DNA from: Chondrosia reniformis | Taxonomy: Eukaryota; Porifera; Demospongiae; Chondrillida; Chondrillidae | Assembly (NCBI GenBank): GCA_947172415.1 | Contig: OX359202.1 | Coordinates: 1,242,501 to 1,306,500, forward strand | Direction of reading: 5' to 3' | DNA: 64,000 nt | Shown: piece by piece, positions 49,397 to 58,970 of the stretch | Position numbering within the stretch: the first letter of the stretch is position 1 | Layout: every line of letters begins with the position of its first letter | Notes under the pieces: model-generated | What the model was told of the DNA's origin: nothing | Databases searched by the model: none | What the model saw: the letters and a program-made list of their open reading frames with translations, nothing else | Translations under genes and position numbers: made by a program

Positions 49397-50614
49397 TTAC
49401 TTAGTGCACACAGCACATGACAGGATCCTCCCATCAACATATGGTGAACATAGCAGCTCTGACTTGGTACATTCAACTGAGTGGAAATATATAAGTGACG
49501 GATCAGTGCTAGCCCCAGTTCCTGGAACAACTTCTGCATTTGCATCAACACAGATGGTAGATTTACGACCTGCTCTATTGGAGTATACACGATCACTCAT
49601 CATATATCCATAGTACTCCCTACTCCACCCACTAGGACACAGGTAACTTGCTTGATGAACAAACATGGCTGATCTAGTTGCTACATAACATACTACACAT
49701 GGCATGTTGTCATAGCGTGCTCGAGGTGATGAAGTTGGCCATCTCTCATACTCTACTCCATACAGAGGAGATACAGCTTCATTATATGTAGATCCATATC
49801 GTGGGTTGTCAGGGAGACACAAGTAGTCACTTGTTCCTCCTTTTAAATCACGTTTAGTACCAGCTGCTCTACCACTGTACAGTGACACTGCTCCAGGTGG
49901 ACAGTCATCACGACCCCATCTAATGTAGGTGCTTCCTGAATTAGTGTCACCTTTCACACCTTTCAATCCAACTGGCCCTCTGAGACCTCGTGGACCAGCA
50001 GCTCCTCTATCACCAATCTCTCCTTTCTGACCTTTGTACCCTGGATATCCCCTTTGACCTCTCTCTCCTTGTGACCCTTGTATGCCAGGTGGACCTTGAT
50101 CACCCTGATCACCTTTGACCCCTCTCCTACCCTCATCTCCCTTTTCTCCCTTGGGTCCTGGTCTGATGGAGCACTCTCCTCCCAGTTGGTCAGAATCATT
50201 ACATCTCAGAGTTTGTCTCAACTGTTCTTGTACCACTTGTGTCAATGCTTGAGCTATCAAGGTACTGATACCAGACAGTTTTTGAGATGGCAAGGAGTCA
50301 GTATCTGAGGATCGTCTCTCACGACTTATAGTCTCTCGCATTAGCTTTCCAAGAAGTAGTTCAAGCTCATTGGTGTTCTGAGGTAGAAGAGGATCTTGCT
50401 TAGAATAGGAGCAGGTCTTCACTTGTTCTTCGAGTACCTTTACTCTGGTTTTGGTGTCTGATAACTGACTAGTCAGGTCATTTAATATTTCTGACTGTTG
50501 ATCTACCTTAAGTTGCAAGTTCTTCACCAGTGAGACTAGGTTAGAATCAGTGACTGCACTGCTTCCACTGAAGAAAGTGAATGTAGTAAGTAGAATCACA
50601 ACAAGCCTGATCAT
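49397..50614 (-). CDS. Short-chain collagen C4-like protein, copy 1
   Basis: A secreted sponge-type short collagen, likely extracellular matrix. Intronless, 405 aa. Signal peptide 1-20 (hydrophobic VVILLTTFTFF). A heptad-like coiled coil spans about 25-68 and could nucleate the trimer. RERR at 98-101 looks like a furin-type cleavage site. An uninterrupted Gly-X-Y stretch runs from about 153 to 223 (some 23 triplets, GPKGEKGDEGRRG onward). It is followed by a Cys-rich C-terminal domain (YIRWGRDDCPPGAVSLYSGR, CVVCYVATRSAMF, SYLCPSGWSREYYGYM, ELLCSPYVDGR). That C-terminal domain resembles sponge short-chain collagen C4. The start Met is the first in frame and gives a good signal peptide. Confidence 0.9.
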   Translation of the reverse strand: MIRLVVILLTTFTFFSGSSAVTDSNLVSLVKNLQLKVDQQSEILNDLTSQLSDTKTRVKVLEEQVKTCSYSKQDPLLPQNTNELELLLGKLMRETISRERRSSDTDSLPSQKLSGISTLIAQALTQVVQEQLRQTLRCNDSDQLGGECSIRPGPKGEKGDEGRRGVKGDQGDQGPPGIQGSQGERGQRGYPGYKGQKGEIGDRGAAGPRGLRGPVGLKGVKGDTNSGSTYIRWGRDDCPPGAVSLYSGRAAGTKRDLKGGTSDYLCLPDNPRYGSTYNEAVSPLYGVEYERWPTSSPRARYDNMPCVVCYVATRSAMFVHQASYLCPSGWSREYYGYMMSDRVYSNRAGRKSTICVDANAEVVPGTGASTDPSLIYFHSVECTKSELLCSPYVDGRILSCAVCTK

Positions 50615-51159
50615 TTTGTAGAAATTATATATATAAAGCTGCTTTTACTAGCCAGTTGGAGGTATATATATATAACTTATACGTATATAAGTATATAATG
50701 ACAACACTATATTGGAAACTGTCTATATATATACTGTATTAATAGAATTATATGTTACATCATATATGTATAGTAAGTATATATATATAATACTATCAAA
50801 ATATGAGAATTCTAACTATAGTGTCATGAAACCTTTAGTAGCAAGACAATTAATTTAAAGTGTTTCTTGAAACCACTAGCACTAGACTGAAGCACTATAT
50901 ATCTATTTACTACATACTAAGTATGATGATAATTGATAATAATCAATTTATATTTCTTTGTAATAATTGATTTCTGTTATTTGCATAATATGGTATTCAT
51001 TTTATCTTTCAAATTTTATTAGTTGTGTGTTGTACATATATACGTATATATATGTGTGTGTGTGAAACAAATGTTTTAGTATATATATATATATAGAATT
51101 TGATTTTTAGCTATAGATGATGGGGATTTCATCTGCAGTACATATGTAGCTGTGCCAAA

Positions 51160-51290
51160 TATTTTTGGAGTGTCTGAAGACGCAGTTGCTGAAGAATACC
51201 TTCAGGGTGGAAACGTCGATTCATACTGTGTCTCCAGATGCTCAAAAGAATAAATATGAACCGTCCTGAAGAATTGATTTTAAAAGGAAG
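51160..51290. mobile_element. Fold-back family fragment, left duplication unit
   Basis: It contains GTTGCTGAAGAATACCTTCA, GGGTGGAAACGTC and a half-arm similar to the fold-back at 10612-10765 (CAGATGCTCAAAAG). Its duplicate is at about 57420-57550, showing that the insertion predates the segmental duplication. Confidence 0.55.
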
Positions 51291-51682
51291 TGACCTTTTG
51301 CAAGTAATGTTGTGGTCACAGTTCATTGATTTTTATATACTACTAATTTTCATAATGCAGATATAAACATTTGTGTATCAATGTTATGCATTTTATTGCA
51401 TGCTTGTATAATGAGATACTGCACCTCTTGTATATAGGTACAGTCCATTGGCTTGATTTGTTAATGATAGTACATACATGAGAGACTAATAATTATACAA
51501 TGAATTCCTTTAGTGGCAATATATTTATCAATGCCAAGATTCTAACTTGAATATTGTACTACAAATCATGCAATCGTTAATTCAACCTCACAATACGTGT
51601 GCTGCTAAAAAGCAAATGACTTGACACTGGATTTTGGTACAGTATTATACTATGTTTTGAATAAGGGTACTGCCTAAACGAA

Positions 51683-52831
51683 TTACTTATAGTGCACACA
51701 GCACATGAGAGGATCCTCCCATCAACATATGGTGAACATAGCAGCTCTGAATTGGTACATTCAACTGACATTAGACATACAAATGATGGAAATGTTCGAG
51801 CAATAGTCCCTGGAACAGCTTCTGCATTTGCATCAACACAGATGGTGGACATACGACCTTCTCTAGCAGAACACATGATCGCTCATCATATATCCATAAT
51901 ACTCTCTACTCCACCCACTAGGACACAGGTAACTTGCTTGTTGAACAAACATGGCTGATCTGGTTGCTACATAACACACTACACAGGGCACATTTTCAGA
52001 GGGAGCTCGAGGTGATGAAGTTGGCCATGTATGGTATTCCACTCCATAGAGAGGAGAGGAAGTATCGGTATGTGTAGATCCATATTGTGGGTTGTCAGGG
52101 AGACATGAATAATCACTTGTTCCTCCTCTTGCACTCCACTTTGTACCAGCTGCTCTTCCACTGTACAGTGCAACTGCTCCAGATGGACAGTCATCACGAC
52201 CCCATCTAATGTAGGTACTTCCTGAATTAGTGTCACCTTTATCACCAATCTCCCCTTTCCGACCTTTGGACCCGCGATATCCCAGTTGACCTTTCTCTCC
52301 TTGTGACCCTTGTATGCCAGGAGGACCTTGATCACCCTGATCACTTTTGACCCCTCTCCTCCCCTCATCTCCCTTTTCTCCCTTGGGTCCTGGTCTGATG
52401 GAGCACTTGCAGGTATTATTAGTAGCATTTCCTTGAAAGGTATCTCGTAACTGTTCTTGTACTACTTGTGAAATAAACTCTGCAAGTGTCATACCTAGCT
52501 TAGTGAATTGGGATGAGGGGGGAATAGTGCTTTCTTCAGAATCAGTGTCTCTCTCCATTCGAGTGGACCTAACTGGAAGATTACTAAAACGTCTTTCCAA
52601 TTCTTCTTCACTTTTAGGCAGTTGATCTTGTTTCTGAAATGAATAACTTTTCAGTTGTTCTTCCAGGTCATAAATTTTCTTCTTAGTGTGTGCTAACTCA
52701 GTAGTCAAGTCTCTTAGAGCTTGATCAACTTTAAGTTCCAGTTTTTTCACAATAGCACTGAGATCATAATCAGGAGCTGTCTTGCCTCCAGTAATTAGCA
52801 GGAAAGTTGTAATGATGAACAAATTAACCAT
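51683..52831 (-). pseudogene. Short-chain collagen copy 2, C-terminus disrupted
   Basis: It encodes the same layout as copy 1 but from a different subfamily: signal peptide (LFIITTFLLITGGKTAP), coiled coil, a shorter Gly-X-Y stretch (about 18 triplets), then the YIRWGRDDCPSGAVALYSGR domain. The collagen stretch carries one Gly-to-Ser break (GVK SDQ). Near 51865 a 2-bp loss relative to copy 1 shifts the frame and stops translation after MMSDHVFC, at residue 322. The remaining C-terminal sequence (STICVDANAEAVPGT to SPYVDGRILSCAVCT) continues in another frame, and a 2-bp gain just before the ancestral stop restores register. The last conserved cysteines are lost, so it is probably non-functional unless this is a sequencing error. 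Confidence 0.75.
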
Positions 52832-53313
52832 ATTGAATATCTCATATACAGTAGATACTGTATATATATTGCTATATGTTGCAGGTTGGTTGAGTTGGTT
52901 GTTGATTACTGTAGTTAGGTAGTTAAGTAAAACTTTATTTATAGATCAGTAAGCTGTGAATATCATTACACAGCAGGAACCATTATATAACAATTTGGTT
53001 ACCTGTGTGAATAGAAGCCCTATATTCAATTCAATTTAATTCAATATTAGAGTGCACCATGCCACCTTGTGGCACTAGGACTCAATGTGGTCCAATGCAG
53101 CACTATACACCGCAAACAAACAAACAAACAAACCAAATATAGATGATCAGTTGATGATAACTCTAAGATGACATACATTCCTAACTAATGTTTTCTGAAA
53201 CAAGCATACCACATTGACATAATAATTACATGCACATGATAATATGTAAACTGTGCCTTCTTGATTCTCTGTGTGGGACTGGGCAAATGCCAGTAATGGC
53301 TGTCGATGACTGC
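52832..53313. other. Spacer between duplication units
   Basis: It holds the upstream flank of collagen copy 2 (to about 53020, repeated at about 58065-58220 and in part at 62140-62300) and a (CAAA)n run near 53110-53130. About 290 bp just before the second unit are unique. No supported gene. Confidence 0.5.
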
Positions 53314-53375
53314 TCCATGTTTGCTAGCGCAGGTGCTGACATTATGACAAAAGTCCTCGTTCCTTCTTCTGATTA
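53314..53375 (+). pseudogene. Duplicated fragment of the last striatin exon
   Basis: TCCATGTTTGCTAGCGCAGG and the following bases through the stop codon repeat the final 63 bp of striatin (48447-48509) with few differences (for example ACATTATGAC for ACAGTATGAC). Only the end of the last WD40 blade is included, without a splice acceptor, so it is a passenger of the tandem duplication. Confidence 0.85.
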
Positions 53376-54294
53376 AATCATTCTGTTTGTGTTGCATCTT
53401 CATTTAAGCATCTCTATATATAGCATTCGTGTAGTATACGTACTTCTAATTCTAAATTAAACATGTAGAATATTATTAAAATGACACATTTCATTTAATA
53501 GGTGCCAATTATCTTGCATTTCATTGTAAATGTCACTCTATATAAAACTATACTAGGAGTATGATATATTTCTGACAATGAGTTTGCTGTATTTCATGAC
53601 TAATCCCTTAAGGATGGGCATATACTTTTAACATGCGTTTCTTTTGGAATTGTCATTTTATGCCATGTTAGCAACTTTATTTGTCCCGTTGTTTGACACA
53701 TTAAGTTATTGTATTCTTTAATGAAATATATGTATGTGTATCATAATGAAAGAGTGTTATCTGAGATTACTGAGTGTACATACATGTACATGATGAGATT
53801 GACAAAGATACAGCTACACACTGAGTGATAGTCCATTTTGAGATCTAAAGCTGATCTTATAAACTTTGAATGTCCAATTTAATGACTCTGGATTTTACTT
53901 CAAAATGATATCTAACTAGTCTCCATTGAATACTTTGAGCACTTTATCGATTGCCGACAAGAGATGCACTCTTAAATGTCCTTTTGCAAGTAATTGTGAT
54001 ATGAAGATATAAAACAAACTTGAGACCTATACGCTCACAAAAGTCGTTCCATTTTACTGACACGCCTCCCAGGTTAAAGTAGATGAAAAGACAGCTACGT
54101 ACGTACGTAAATGTATTCTAATTTCCCTGATTGGCAGGTTTATTGCGCTTATCGATGGAGCGGTAGATACATTTAAAGGATGCAAAGTCTTTTTTCATTA
54201 ATGTATAATAATGTACTATACTGTCTTCAGTAATTAAATGAACTAGATTTGTAGATTATATCAGTTCTGGATAAGAGTTCACATATAAAACTAA

Positions 54295-55512
54295 TTACTT
54301 AGTGCACACAGCACATGAGAGGATCCTCCCATCAACATATGGTGAACATAGCAGCTCTGAATTGGTACATTCAACTGAGAGGAAATATGCTTGTGCTGGA
54401 TGAGTTCTAGTACTGGTTCCTGGAACAGCTTCGGCATTTGCATCAACACAGAGGGCAGATGTACGACCTTCTCTATTGCTATCAATTCGATCGCTCATCA
54501 TATATCCATAGTACTCCCTACTCCACCCACTAGGACACAGGTAACTTGCTTGTTGAACAAACATGGCTGATCTGGTTGCTACGTAACACACTACACATGG
54601 CATGTTGTCATGCTCAGCTCGAATTGATGAAGTTGGCCATGTTCGATATTCAACGCCATAAAGTTGGTTTGCATACATATTATATGTAGATCCATATTGT
54701 GGGTTGTCAGGGAGACACAAGTAGTCACTTGTTCCACCTTTTACATTATATCTACTTCCAGCTGCTCTACCACTGTACAGTGACACTGCTCCAGATGGAC
54801 AGTCATCACGACCCCATCTAATGTATGTACTTCCTGAATTAGTGTCACCTTTCGCACCTTTCAATCCAACTGGTCCTCTGAGACCTTGTGGACCAGTGGC
54901 TCCTCTATCACCAATCTCCCCTTTTTGACCTTTGGGGCCGCGATATCCCAGTTGACCTTTCTCTCCTTGTGACCCTTGTATGCCAGGAGGACCTTGATCA
55001 CCCTGATCACCTTTGACCCCTCTCCTTCCCTCATCTCCCTTTTCTCCCTTGGGTCCTGGTCTGATGGAGCACTCTCCTCCCAGTTGGTCGGTATCATTAC
55101 ATCTCAGAGTTTGTCTTAACTGTTCCTGTACCACTTGTGTCAATGCTTGAGCTATCAAGGTACTAATACCAGACAGTTGTTGAGATGGCAAGGAGTCAGT
55201 ATCTGAGGACCTTCTCTTACGACTTGTAGTCTCTTGCATTAGCTTTCCAAGAAGTAGTTCAAGCTCATTGGTGTTCTGAGGTAGAAGAGGATCTTGCTTA
55301 GAATAGGAGCAGGTCTTCACTTGTTCTTCGAGTACCTTTAATCTGGTTTCGGTGTCTGATAACTGACTAGTCAGGTCATTTAATATTTCTGACTGTTGAT
55401 CTACCTTAAGTTGCAAGTTCTTCACCAGTGAGACTAGATTAGAATCAGTGACTGCACTGCTTCCACTGAAGAAAGTGAATGTAATAAGTAGAATCACAAC
55501 AAACCTCATCAT
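54295..55512 (-). CDS. Short-chain collagen C4-like protein, copy 3
   Basis: 405 aa, intronless, the duplicate of copy 1 with the same signal peptide, coiled coil, basic cleavage site (RKRR instead of RERR), Gly-X-Y stretch of about 23 triplets and Cys-rich C4-like end. The Gly-X-Y part and the C-terminal domain differ from copy 1 at many scattered positions (SIRAEHDNMP, REGRTSALCVDANAEAVPGT), while the N-terminal 100 residues are almost identical. The intact frame and preserved cysteines indicate a working gene. Copies 1 and 3 probably form trimers of similar type. Confidence 0.9.
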   Translation of the reverse strand: MMRFVVILLITFTFFSGSSAVTDSNLVSLVKNLQLKVDQQSEILNDLTSQLSDTETRLKVLEEQVKTCSYSKQDPLLPQNTNELELLLGKLMQETTSRKRRSSDTDSLPSQQLSGISTLIAQALTQVVQEQLRQTLRCNDTDQLGGECSIRPGPKGEKGDEGRRGVKGDQGDQGPPGIQGSQGEKGQLGYRGPKGQKGEIGDRGATGPQGLRGPVGLKGAKGDTNSGSTYIRWGRDDCPSGAVSLYSGRAAGSRYNVKGGTSDYLCLPDNPQYGSTYNMYANQLYGVEYRTWPTSSIRAEHDNMPCVVCYVATRSAMFVQQASYLCPSGWSREYYGYMMSDRIDSNREGRTSALCVDANAEAVPGTSTRTHPAQAYFLSVECTNSELLCSPYVDGRILSCAVCTK

Positions 55513-55555
55513 TTTGTATGAAGCTGCTTTTACTAGCTAGTTGGAGGTATATATA

Positions 55556-56253
55556 GGGAGTCTTTAAAACGCGGAATACGGAATACGGAATAGCGGAATA
55601 GCAAAACGCGGAATAACGGAATAACGAAAATGGCAGCCAACTAGTATGGCCGAATGGAAATTCGTTCATCGAGCTTAACGATCAATCAACGTCGTCTTCG
55701 CTTCACGGAACGACTTAAAAACAGACGTTTACTCGCTATACCGACAGATACTCGTAGCGCATTGGCGAAACATTAATAATAAGGTGACCGAAATACGCGT
55801 AATCGAGAAAATAAGATTTACCGATCAATCAACGTCTCTACCACAAATTTACCTCTATTGTTCCTATGGTTACATAATGTCTAAATAATTAGTGTTTATT
55901 CCTAAACATGTATTACACATAGGTAATCTCTTACTGGATGCACCTTTCTGTAGCAGTATCAACACCTTTTTATATTATAGCCGGTGCATATTATTTTATC
56001 TTTAATAACGCGTATTTTGGTCACGATTCGTTCGTTGTCTTCCTTATTATTTAATGTTTAATAGCGCGTATTTTGGTCACGATTCGTTCGTTGTCTGCGT
56101 TCCGTGAAGCGAAGACGACGCTGATTGATCTTTAAGCTCAATTTCCATTCGGCCATACTAGTTGGCTGCCATTTTTGTTATTCCGTTATTCCGCGTTTTG
56201 CTATTCCGCTATTCCGTATTCCGTATTCCGTATTCCGCGTTTTAAAGACTCCC
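55556..56253 (+). mobile_element. 698-bp non-autonomous transposon (Mutator-like MITE), copy 1
   Basis: Bounded by GGGAGTCTTTAAAACGCGGA and its reverse complement, with terminal inverted repeats continuing for about 100 bp (GGAATACGGAATACGG, CAAAACGCGGAATAACGG, GGCAGCCAACTAGTATGGCC). Flanked by perfect 9-bp direct repeats GTATATATA (55547-55555 and 56254-56262). Long inverted repeats with 9-bp target duplications are typical of Mutator-like elements. No transposase is encoded. It is absent from the corresponding site in the left duplication unit (about 50660). Confidence 0.88.
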
Positions 56254-56329
56254 GTATATATATAACTTATACGTATATAAGTATATAATGACAACACTAT
56301 ATTGGAAACTGTATTAATAGAATAATATG

Positions 56330-57027
56330 GGGAGTCTTTAAAACGCGGAATACGGAATACGGAATACGGAATAGCGGAATAGCAAAACGCGGAATAACGG
56401 AATAACAAAAATGGCAGCCAACTAGTATGGCCGAATGGAAATTGAGCTTAAAGATCAATCAGCGTCGTCTTCGCTTCACGGAACGCAGACAACGAACGAA
56501 TCGTGACCAAAATACGCGCTATTAAACATTAAATAATAAGGAAGACAACGAACGAATCGTGACCAAAATACGCGTTATTAAAGATAAAATAATATGCACC
56601 GGCTATAATATAAAAAGGTGTTGATACTGCTACAGAAAGGTGCATCCAGTAAGAGATTACCTATGTGTAATACATGTTTAGGAATAAACACTAATTATTT
56701 AGACATTATGTAACCATAGGAACAATAGAGGTAAATTTGTGGTAGAGACGTTGATTGATCGGTAAATCTTATTTTCTCGATTACGCGTATTTCGGTCACC
56801 TTATTATTAATGTTTCGCCAATGCGCTACGAGTATCTGTCGGTATAGCGAGTAAACGTCTGTTTTTAAGTCGTTCCGTGAAGCGAAGACGACGTTGATTG
56901 ATCGTTAAGCTCGATGAACGAATTTCCATTCGGCCATACTAGTTGGCTGCCATTTTCGTTATTCCGTTATTCCGCGTTTTGCTATTCCGCTATTCCGTAT
57001 TCCGTATTCCGCGTTTTAAAGACTCCC
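56330..57027 (-). mobile_element. 698-bp non-autonomous transposon (Mutator-like MITE), copy 2, inverted
   Basis: Same length as copy 1 and its near-exact reverse complement. Flanked by its own perfect 9-bp direct repeats AATAATATG (56321-56329 and 57028-57036), so it inserted independently. The 58 bp between the two sets of target duplications are ordinary spacer, also found empty in the left unit (about 50690-50740). Together the two copies make a palindrome with 698-bp arms and a 76-bp centre. Confidence 0.88.
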
Positions 57028-57644
57028 AATAATATGTTACATCTTATTATATACATACGTATAGTAAATATGAGAATCCTAACTATAGTGTCATGAAACC
57101 TTTAGTAGCAAGTCAATTAATTTAAAGTGTTACTTGAAACCACTAGCACTAGACTGAAGCACTATATCTATTTACTATGTACTAAAGGTTAATAAGTATG
57201 ATGATAATTGATAATAATCAATTTATATTTCTTTATAATAATTGATTTCTGTTATTTGCATAATATGGTATTCATTTTATCTTTCAAATTTTAATAGTTG
57301 TGTGTTGTACATATGTAAATATATGTGTGTAAATGTTTTAGTATATATATATATATAGAATTTGGTTTTTAGCTATAGATGATGGGGATTTCATCTGCAG
57401 TACATATGTACGTAGCTGTGCCAAACATTTTTGGAGTGTCTAAAGACGCAGTTGCTGAAGAATACCCTCAGGGTGGAAACGTCGATTCATACTGTGTCTC
57501 TAGATGTTCAAAAGAAAAAATATAAACCATCCTGAAGAATTGATTTTAAAAGGAAGTGACCTTTTGCAAGTAATGTTGTGGTTACAGTTCATTAATTTTT
57601 ATATATACTAATTATCATAATGCAGATATAAACATTTGTATGGA

Positions 57645-58061
57645 GCACTTGCAAGTCTTATTAGTAGCATTTCCTTGAAAAGCATCTCGTAACTGTTCTT
57701 GTACTACTTGTGAAATAAACTCTGCAAGTGTTGCCTAGCTTAATGAATTGTGATGAAGGGGGAATAGTGCTTTCTTCAGAATCAGTGTCTCTCTCCATTC
57801 GAGTGGACCTACCTAGAGGAGTACTAAAATGTCTTTCCAATTCTTTTTCACTTTTAGGTAGAAGATCTTGTTTCTGAAATGAGTAACTTTTCAGTTGTTC
57901 TTCGAGGTTATAAATTCTCTTCTTAGTGTGTACTAACTCAGTAGTCAAGTCTCTTAGAGCTTGATCAACTTTAAGTTCCAGGTTTTTCACAATAGCACTC
58001 AGATCATAATCAGGAGCTGTCTTGCCTCCAGTAATTAGCAAATGATGAACAAGTTAACCAT
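57645..58061 (-). pseudogene. Short-chain collagen copy 4, truncated remnant
   Basis: Counterpart of copy 2 in the right duplication unit. Only the N-terminal part up to the segment just before the Gly-X-Y stretch remains; the roughly 1-kb deletion in this unit removed the collagen stretch and the C-terminal domain. It also has a short deletion inside the signal peptide region (ATTTGCTAATT for ATTACAACTTTCCTGCTAATT, shown as ATTACAACTTTCC + TGCTAATT) and a frame change near 57735. Clearly dead. Confidence 0.85.
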
Positions 58062-58970
58062 ATTTCAAATATTGCTATTTGTATATCTCAAGTTGGTTGT
58101 TGATTTACTGTGTGGTTAAGTTAAATAAAACCTTACTTATAGATTGAAATTGAAAGTTGTGAATATCATTACACTGTAAGGAGTAACTCACAATTTGATT
58201 ACCTATTTGACTAGAATCCCAATAGTAGTATAGCATACATATATGTTTGATCCACTGTCTACAGTGTATATATATTTGCCTGACTTCTATGGTTTCCAAC
58301 CCTACACCACATTGAGATCAGTAACCTGACTGAAAACATTCTATCTGAGTTCCGAGACCTAAATTGCTGCCTTTGGATGGCTGTAAAGGTTTTTAACCCA
58401 ACATGCAGTCAAACAAGAAATTCCTAACTGCATGCTTGTTTTAGACCCTCTGAAATTAGGGTTGAAGAAGAGAAGACTCAGAGGTAATTTACAGTCATAA
58501 TACCACACAGATCGGCTAAGATATCAATTAAGATTTTAACTTGTTCATCTTCTTTTTTAGGACCTTAAAATACTATCAGACCAATAAAACCTACGTATAT
58601 AGCCTCCTAATATGTCATCTTATACACTCATGCATTTATCTATATACATATATTTTTATATACAACTCCAGGCTTTTATTGTTAGTATAGTGCTCATGCA
58701 TAACCAGTTACAAGTACACATATATAAACGTATAATACATGCAGGCATTTGCAATACGTACATGATTAGAACATCAAAATTTGCAAAACTCATTGGATAT
58801 GCTTTATGCATGCATGAATCTGACACCAAATGTATATATTTGTGACTTGACAGAGTTGCAGCACATTATGTACAGTATATATTTGAACCTAATGTATGTT
58901 GAGAGTTATAAGGGATATACTGTAGATATAAATCACAAATCTGTAGAAAAAAGTGTCCCAGTTCAGAAAC

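Larger units (their letters stand above)
48447..53020. repeat. Segmental duplication, left unit
   Basis: It begins 63 bp before the end of the last striatin exon and runs through the striatin 3' region, collagen copy 1, a spacer, and collagen copy 2. The same order recurs at 53314-58220. Corresponding points: striatin tail 48447/53314, collagen start codons 50614/55512, spacer 51121/57381. Confidence 0.85.
53314..58220. repeat. Segmental duplication, right unit
   Basis: Second copy of 48447-53020 in direct orientation. Relative to the left unit it has gained two 698-bp transposons (55556-57027). It has lost about 1.02 kb corresponding to roughly 51376-52398, with the new junction at about 57640 (ACATTTGTA joined to TGGAGCACTTG). 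Confidence 0.85.

Noticed and set aside
56178-57096. Small reading frames within the inverted 698-bp elements
   Set aside because: They consist of translated terminal repeats (Tyr/Ser/Phe-rich), appear in mirror image in both copies, and resemble no transposase.
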